DNA of 9,671 nt from positions 1 to 9,671 of the forward strand of contig JACCYX010000488.1 of assembly GCA_013696265.1 (NCBI GenBank), given 5' to 3'. The first letter of the stretch is position 1. Each line of letters starts with the position of its first letter. The stretch comes from Chloroflexia bacterium. Lineage in GTDB: Bacteria > Chloroflexota > Chloroflexia > Thermomicrobiales > UBA6265. Positions 5,279-9,671 of this stretch are shown piece by piece. The translations under genes and the position numbers were made by a program. The notes under the pieces are model-generated. The model saw only the letters and a list, made by a program, of their open reading frames with translations, did not search any database and was not told the origin of the DNA.

Positions 5279-6613
5279 ATGCGGCAGAACCGAATGTCAC
5301 GACGTTCACTCATCGGTCAAGGCACGGGCATGGCCGCCGGGGCAGGGCTGGTTGGCCTGGCCAAACCGAGTGCGGTCTTCGCGGTGCCTGCCGTGATCCA
5401 GGACGGTGGTTCACGGGTGCAGGTGCAGTACTGGACCTCGTTTGGGAGCGGGGTGAATGGCGATGCCCAAAACAAGTTGATCGCCGATTTCAACGCCTCG
5501 CAAGCGGACATCGAAGTGGTGGCCACACCCCAGGAAAGCTACGAGGCGATCGCTCAGGGCCTGATCACCGGCTTGCAAACGGGCGACGTGCCAGACATGG
5601 TGCTCTTCTCCGAGGCCTGGTGGTTCCGGTTCTACCTCGCCAACGCAATTGTCGATCTCAATACCTTCATCACCGAGGAAACGAACGCCGCGGATTACGT
5701 GCCGATCCTCTTCAACGAATACCAGCGCAATGGCGGGCAGTACGCGATTCCGTTCGCCCGTTCAACGCCGTTGCTCTACTACAACACCGGGATGGTGGAA
5801 GCGGCCGGCCTCACCGGTGAGGTCTATGCCAAGTGGAGCAGCCTCCAGGAAGCCGGACAAGACCTGATCGATGGGTCGGGCGCCGAGCGGGCGTTCGCCT
5901 TCGGCAGTGCCGCCGGGTACGGTTCGTGGTTCCTCCAGGGAACGGTCTGGGGTTTCAACGGCGCCTATTCCGATGACGAGTTGAATATCCTGCTCACCGA
6001 AGAAGGTGCCGTCGAGGCTGGCGAAGCGATGCGTAACCTCGTCCAGTCTGGCGTGGCCTCGGCAGTCGCCGATCCAAACCAGGACTTCCTGAACGGAACG
6101 ACCGTTGCCACCTTCGCCTCGACCGGCGGGCTCGGCAACCTGACGGCGACCGCCGAGTTTCCGTTCACGACGGCCTTCCTGCCGGCCGAATACACCTTCG
6201 GCTGCTGCACCGGCGGGTCTGGCCTGGCTTTGCTCAACACCTCTCCAGAAGAAGTCCAGCAGGCCGGGTTCAAGTTCATCGAATACTGCACCAGCACCGA
6301 GGTCACCACCTATTGGGCGCAGACGACCGGCTACATGCCGGTCCGGATCTCGGCGCGCGACAGCGAATCGATGCAGGCCTTCTTCGCCGAAAACCCGAAC
6401 TCGAAGACCGCGGTCGATCAACTTGAACAGGTCGACCAGGTAGACGCGGTCATGGTCGCCGTGCCGAACGGGGCCCAGTACATTGGCCAGGGCTGGGAGC
6501 AGATTCTGGTCAACAACGTACCAGCGGCCGATGCCTGGGCCGAGACGACGGAAATCCTGAACACCGAAAAGGAGCCGGTGCTGGCGCAGATCCAGGAAGT
6601 CGAGGGCGAGTGA
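5279..6613 (+). CDS. ABC transporter sugar-type solute-binding protein (family 1)
   Basis: A 444-residue exported binding protein that would deliver a solute to an ABC importer. The N-terminus has a twin-arginine motif (SRRSLIG, RR at 8-9), a hydrophobic stretch and a probable cut after residue 35. The mature protein opens with VQVQYWTSFGSG and DAQNKLIADFN (62-72), as in UgpB-like family-1 binding proteins. PFARSTPLLYYN (158-169) matches the conserved hinge region of that group, so a sugar, polyol or glycerol-3-phosphate type ligand is likely but cannot be fixed. ATG 5279 is chosen because AGGGAGG lies six bases upstream; the frame stays open to 5189. No permease or ATPase gene lies on either side: the next genes are a cupin (+) and the divergent secreted protein. 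It may work with transporter parts encoded elsewhere. Confidence 0.9.
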   Translation: MRQNRMSRRSLIGQGTGMAAGAGLVGLAKPSAVFAVPAVIQDGGSRVQVQYWTSFGSGVNGDAQNKLIADFNASQADIEVVATPQESYEAIAQGLITGLQTGDVPDMVLFSEAWWFRFYLANAIVDLNTFITEETNAADYVPILFNEYQRNGGQYAIPFARSTPLLYYNTGMVEAAGLTGEVYAKWSSLQEAGQDLIDGSGAERAFAFGSAAGYGSWFLQGTVWGFNGAYSDDELNILLTEEGAVEAGEAMRNLVQSGVASAVADPNQDFLNGTTVATFASTGGLGNLTATAEFPFTTAFLPAEYTFGCCTGGSGLALLNTSPEEVQQAGFKFIEYCTSTEVTTYWAQTTGYMPVRISARDSESMQAFFAENPNSKTAVDQLEQVDQVDAVMVAVPNGAQYIGQGWEQILVNNVPAADAWAETTEILNTEKEPVLAQIQEVEGE

Positions 6614-6745
6614 CCGCCCCGGCGAAAGCCGCCGTTCCGCGACCATCTGGACACCTCGAAATTACGTGGTCTTGCCGATGCCCGGCTGGCGTGCCATGCC
6701 CTATCGTGATGGAGGTAGTCGCCACGCCAGCACGGAGCAACGGCC

Positions 6746-7123
6746 ATGAATCACCTGATCGAATCCGACGACATGCCCGTCTTTCCCGTCGGACCGGCGG
6801 GGAGCCGGGCGTCCATCTTCAATGGCGCGGGACACGGGTTTCCGGGTGTTTCCCTGATGCTGGCCGAACTCCAGCCCGGCGAGGGGCCGGCGTTGCACCG
6901 CCACGACTACGACGAGGCGTTCACGATCGGCCAGGGGCACGCGGCGTTCACGATCGACGGCACGGTGGTCGAGGCCGACCCCGGCCAGGTGGTGCTGATT
7001 CCGGCCGGGATACCGCACTCGTTCGTCAACGCCGGTCCGGACGTGCTGAAACTCACGGCGATCCACGTCGCGCCCAGGGTCGCGATCGAATGGCTGGAAC
7101 CGCCCTGGATGCCCGGTGATTGA
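6746..7123 (+). CDS. Small single-domain cupin protein
   Basis: A 125-residue cytosolic cupin. The first cupin motif reads GPALHRHDYDEAFTIGQG (47-64) with metal ligands H51, H53 and E57. The second reads PAGIPHSFVN with H91, the fourth ligand. The set is complete, so a bound metal (Fe, Mn, Zn or Ni) is expected. Single-domain cupins include isomerases, dioxygenases and small-molecule sensors; nothing here picks one. ATG 6746 has GGAG (6734-6737) eight bases upstream. The gene lies 132 bp after the solute-binding-protein gene in the same direction and might share its transcript, though the gap is wide. A foldback repeat follows it. Confidence 0.85.
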   Translation: MNHLIESDDMPVFPVGPAGSRASIFNGAGHGFPGVSLMLAELQPGEGPALHRHDYDEAFTIGQGHAAFTIDGTVVEADPGQVVLIPAGIPHSFVNAGPDVLKLTAIHVAPRVAIEWLEPPWMPGD

Positions 7124-7197
7124 TGGCGCGGACCGATGCAATCTGGCGCCCTCTCTTGCCGTCCTTCTTTGCCTGGCCCTATGTTGCGCCTTTAACA

Positions 7198-7351
7198 CAT
7201 TGCCATTCCGAGCTTGCGAGGCAGCGACGCGCAGCGGAGCGACATCCCCCGGCGCAGCGCGGTGATAGCCGGTACACCCTGGCCGGAGCCACGATACCGC
7301 TATCGCTTCGCTGCGCGGGGGATGTCTCGCTTGCGCTCGACATGACGATTG
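7198..7351. repeat. Foldback element C between cupin and Rid genes
   Basis: The stretch 7124-7422 is gene-free and mostly filled by this inverted repeat. The inner stem pairs ACATCCCCCGGCGCAGCG (7242-7259) with CGCTGCGCGGGGGATGT (7309-7325), with one extra G on the left. After a 4x4 internal loop GATAGCCGGTA (7264-7274) pairs with TACCGCTATC (7295-7304), leaving a 20-nt loop. The outer ends, CATTGCCATTCCGAGC (7198-7213) and the complement of GCTCGACATGACGATTG (7335-7351), match more loosely. Ends of the CATTCCGAGC type occur in dispersed repeats of many bacteria, as far as I recall. The frame of the next gene is open through the whole element, but the sequence there is not protein-like. Confidence 0.65.
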
Positions 7352-7422
7352 AGTGCGGGCGTGCATCGACCACACGACGCGAGGCCAGTGAGGCGCGTAA
7401 TGCATCATGTGAGAGGAAGAGC

Positions 7423-7824
7423 ATGACGTCGGAACGTCAGCGGGTGGCGAGCGGATCGCCGTACGAGGCATTGTTCGGGTTCAGCCGGGCCGTGCGCGCC
7501 GGGTCGCGGGTAGTGGTGGCTGGAACGGCGCCGATCTGGCCCGACGGCTCGTGCGATCCCAATCCAGAGGTGCAGGCAAGGCGCTGCCTGGAGATCATCG
7601 TGACCGCGCTTCGGGAGGCCGGAGCCGAACCAGCCGATGTTGTCCGTACCCGAATGTACATAACGGATGCGGTGCACGCCGAGGCGGTGGGCCGTTCGCA
7701 CGGCGCGGTCTTCGCCGATGTGCGTCCGGCGGCGACGATGGTGGTCGTCACCGGCTTGCTCGACCCGCGTTGGAAGGTCGAGATCGAGGCCGAGGCAATC
7801 ATCGACGAGCGCGCGGACACGTAG
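7423..7824 (+). CDS. Rid/YjgF/UK114-family protein
   Basis: A 133-residue protein of the Rid family, whose best-known member RidA hydrolyses reactive enamines and imines made by PLP enzymes, freeing ketoacids and ammonia. Family marks are GFSRAVRAGSRVVVAGTAP (19-37), DVVRTRMYITD (72-82) and, near the end, RPAATMVVVTGL with WKVEIEAEAI. In RidA the PAR segment before the last strand holds the key arginine (E. coli Arg105). Here the segment reads PAAT, with A104 at that place, so classic RidA activity is doubtful and the protein belongs with the Arg-lacking Rid groups. ATG 7423 follows AGAGGAAGAG; upstream starts would translate a foldback repeat. The stop codon TAG lies inside a copy of the dispersed hairpin repeat. 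Confidence 0.88.
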   Translation: MTSERQRVASGSPYEALFGFSRAVRAGSRVVVAGTAPIWPDGSCDPNPEVQARRCLEIIVTALREAGAEPADVVRTRMYITDAVHAEAVGRSHGAVFADVRPAATMVVVTGLLDPRWKVEIEAEAIIDERADT

Positions 7825-7851
7825 GGTTGCCGACCGCGTGTCTCGGCCCGT
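7820..7851. repeat. Dispersed hairpin repeat, copy 2
   Basis: This copy fills most of the 44-bp gap between two convergent genes and gives the Rid gene its TAG stop (7822-7824). It starts CGTAGGGTTGCCGA and ends TCTCGGCCCGT. GCCGA (7829-7833) pairs with TCGGC (7842-7846) and further GG/CC pairs follow beyond a 2-nt bulge. It matches copy 3 at 27 of 32 positions. The place between two gene ends fits a two-way transcript terminator or mRNA end protector. Confidence 0.65.
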
Positions 7852-7868
7852 TTGAACGCATGCCTCAG

Positions 7869-9461
7869 CTACCGCGGCCGGATCGACGGCCAGTCGAGTT
7901 CGAATCCGAGTTTGCCCACCAGCAGGCGCTGGAAATCGGCCAGGCGTTCCGGCGTGTTCCGGATCGCCCGGGGCGATTCGCCGATGGTGAGGCTCCAGGA
8001 GGCCAGCGCCCCGGCCGCCTCGCCGATGTTCCATTCCACCGGGTGCAGCCGGTAGCAGCCGTTGGTGATGTGGGTGGTACCCAGGTTCTTGTTGGCCGGC
8101 AGCAGGTTCGCGACCCGCTGGGGTATCAGTGCGCCAAGCGGGATCTGGAATGGCCACGAACTGATGTCCACATACGTCCGCAAGGCGGTGGAGGGATGGA
8201 GGTCGATCCGGTAGGAGCCGACTCCCACGCTATCGTAAAACGTGTCGGCGCCGATCTGTGCACCTCGCTGCTCGACCCCGACGTGCCCCTCCAGCACCGT
8301 GAACTCGGCCTCGATCCGGCGGCTCTCGCGGATGTAGACCGCCTTCGCCAGGCCGTGCTTCGTGCCGGTGATGTCGCTCCGCAAGCGCAGGCCAGGATAG
8401 CCGTACCCGCCGTCGTGACGGGGCGCCGCGGTCTGCATCCAGGAGAGAAGGGAAAGGCTCAATTGCCGCGCCCCCTCCAGGTGCCGGGAGCGTGCCTCGT
8501 CGTCGACGCCCAGCAACGGCCCGAGCCAGTAGTCGATTTGCGGCCAGTTCACAAGCGTGATGTCGCTGGCGAAGGAGCCTTCGGGATACTTCGCCTTGTC
8601 GAGGATGCGCCGGTAGTGCCAGAAATCGTGCGGCGGATCGCCTTCGACGGGGGCCTTGAAGATGGCTATCTCCCGCGCCTGGAGGGTTTCGGGATCGATG
8701 TCCTTCCAGCCCAGCTGCGGACCCGGCCAGAAATCGGCCTGGTACCCCTTCCAGAAGTCGTACTGGTCCGGTTTGGCGATCGTGTGGTTCTCGCCCGCGA
8801 GGTGGTCGATCGCGAAGCACCAGGAGATCGCCTGCTGGTCCAGCGGATTGGCCACCGGTGGCGCGTGCAGCTCATCGGTCGCGTCCTGGCCTTCGGCCCC
8901 GATCACGTGCTCCACATTGCCGAAGGCGAGCAGATCCCCGAGTTCGGTCGCGTCGAGCACGCATGGCGCGGCGACCACGGTTTCGTCACCGGACCGGAGG
9001 TGGTGGAGCGTCACCGACGCGAACCGGTCACCGCTGGTTTCGACCGCGACCGGAATCGTCTCTTCCCAGAGCGTGAGTTGGCCGCTGGCGAGCCAGGGCG
9101 CGAGCATGTCGCCAAGCACGGCCAGCGCCACGCGCGGTTCGTGGCAGAGCTGGCTGACCCAGCCGCCGCCGGGGTTGAGCCGGGGATCGTGGCTGTGCCG
9201 GGGCAGGAGCGGGTAGTTCCTCCGGTACCAGCCGCGCACCCGCTCGCGGAACTCCCGGTACGAGGCGGTGCAGCCGTGCGACTCGATCCAGGGGTGCTCG
9301 TCCGGCGGCACGGCCTGGGAGGTCAGTTGGCCGCCAATCCAGTCCGTCTCCTCGGTCAGGATCACCCGCTTGCCGAGCTTGAGGGCGGCCAGGGCGCCAG
9401 CCACGCCGCCCACCCCGGCCCCAACGATGAGGATGTCCGTTTGCGCTTCCCGTCCCGCCAT
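7869..9461 (-). CDS. FAD-dependent oxidoreductase (FAD_oxidored type)
   Basis: A 530-residue flavoprotein. The N-terminal Rossmann fold is clear: DILIVGAGVGG with the dinucleotide-binding glycines at 14, 16 and 19. An acidic residue (E37) ends the second strand, and WIGGQ (41-45) is where the FAD pyrophosphate usually sits. A large middle region rich in Trp and Tyr (for example YDFWKGYQADFWPGPQ) is likely the substrate domain. The C-terminal part has GCYRLHPVEWNIGEAAG, a strongly conserved block of this family that closes over FAD. The substrate is not known; relatives are often found near sugar transport genes. ATG 9461 is chosen for AGGGG five bases upstream; GTG 9482 is in frame with AAGG upstream and would add seven residues. 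No signal peptide. It converges on the Rid gene. Confidence 0.88.
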   Translation of the reverse strand: MAGREAQTDILIVGAGVGGVAGALAALKLGKRVILTEETDWIGGQLTSQAVPPDEHPWIESHGCTASYREFRERVRGWYRRNYPLLPRHSHDPRLNPGGGWVSQLCHEPRVALAVLGDMLAPWLASGQLTLWEETIPVAVETSGDRFASVTLHHLRSGDETVVAAPCVLDATELGDLLAFGNVEHVIGAEGQDATDELHAPPVANPLDQQAISWCFAIDHLAGENHTIAKPDQYDFWKGYQADFWPGPQLGWKDIDPETLQAREIAIFKAPVEGDPPHDFWHYRRILDKAKYPEGSFASDITLVNWPQIDYWLGPLLGVDDEARSRHLEGARQLSLSLLSWMQTAAPRHDGGYGYPGLRLRSDITGTKHGLAKAVYIRESRRIEAEFTVLEGHVGVEQRGAQIGADTFYDSVGVGSYRIDLHPSTALRTYVDISSWPFQIPLGALIPQRVANLLPANKNLGTTHITNGCYRLHPVEWNIGEAAGALASWSLTIGESPRAIRNTPERLADFQRLLVGKLGFELDWPSIRPR

Positions 9462-9574
9462 GCCGGCCCCTGCCTCGATCACGATCGCCTTCGGATGATT
9501 GTCGCGATCCCGGCGAATTGGTCAAACGGCCTGCGCCATGTGAGACCATCTGGCGGTGGCCCCAAAGTTCGTCG

Positions 9575-9606
9575 CGGAGGGCTGCCGATCGCGTATCTCG
9601 CCCCGT
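9575..9606. repeat. Dispersed hairpin repeat, copy 3
   Basis: Third copy, upstream of the oxidoreductase gene. It reads CGGAGGGCTGCCGA at the left and TCTCGCCCCGT at the right. A G-to-C change in the right arm breaks the GCCGA/TCGGC stem, so this copy folds less well than the other two and may be decayed. Confidence 0.5.
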
Positions 9607-9671
9607 TCCTGGGACCGTCCAGCTGGTATGACGAAACCAGCACGCATCAGGCAGTTGGCCGCGAGCCGTGG

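Noticed and set aside
5762..6646. Minus-strand frame of 294 codons opposite the solute-binding-protein gene
   Set aside because: Composition is typical of antisense reading of a GC-rich gene and no domain is visible; the plus-strand family match is clear.
7405..8157. Minus-strand frame of 250 codons across the Rid gene and the end of the oxidoreductase gene
   Set aside because: It overlaps two well-supported genes, crosses the hairpin repeat and has no family signature.
9628..9671. Possible start of a plus-strand gene (MTKPARIRQL...)
   Set aside because: Only 14 codons lie in the window and the ribosome binding site is poor, so it cannot be supported.

Overview
The window is GC-rich, with Shine-Dalgarno-led genes, a Tat-exported sugar-type solute-binding protein, a large acidic secreted repeat protein and many dispersed palindromic repeats that start with CGTAGGG. 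This style suggests a free-living high-GC bacterium, most like Chloroflexota (Thermomicrobia/Sphaerobacter relatives). That placement is inference from gene style and repeat style; no marker gene is present to prove it.

Layout, left to right. 1-211: short flank with one copy of a dispersed hairpin repeat. 212-745 (+): GNAT acetyltransferase of RimJ/RimL type, whose stop overlaps that of a convergent type I methionine aminopeptidase, 742-1482 (-). 1647-2045 (+): small SnoaL/NTF2-like protein, divergent from the aminopeptidase. 2046-2671: a 626-bp gene-free block between convergent genes, filled by two consecutive foldback elements (2185-2433 and 2476-2635) with the same four-arm plan. 2672-4855 (-): 727-residue secreted protein with a signal peptide, a cupin-like N-terminal half and four LPAG/Cys-pair beta-domain repeats. 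4856-5278: divergent control region. It carries three copies of a 14-bp motif that build an intrinsic-terminator hairpin in the leader of the secreted-protein gene and an alternative pairing over its ribosome binding site, plus a sigma70-like promoter facing right. 5279-6613 (+): Tat-type ABC solute-binding protein with no permease or ATPase genes beside it. 6746-7123 (+): small cupin. 7198-7351: another foldback repeat. 7423-7824 (+): Rid/YjgF-family protein lacking the RidA arginine. 7869-9461 (-): FAD-dependent oxidoreductase. 9462-9671: flank with a third copy of the dispersed hairpin repeat and no supported gene.

The genes do not form one obvious pathway. The solute-binding protein, the cupin, the Rid protein and the FAD oxidoreductase would fit uptake and turnover of small organic compounds, but they are separated by repeats and partly convergent, so this is only a loose neighbourhood. 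The most interesting material is non-coding: the two-way hairpin leader of the secreted-protein gene, the paired four-arm foldback elements, and the dispersed hairpin that supplies the ridA-like gene with its stop codon.
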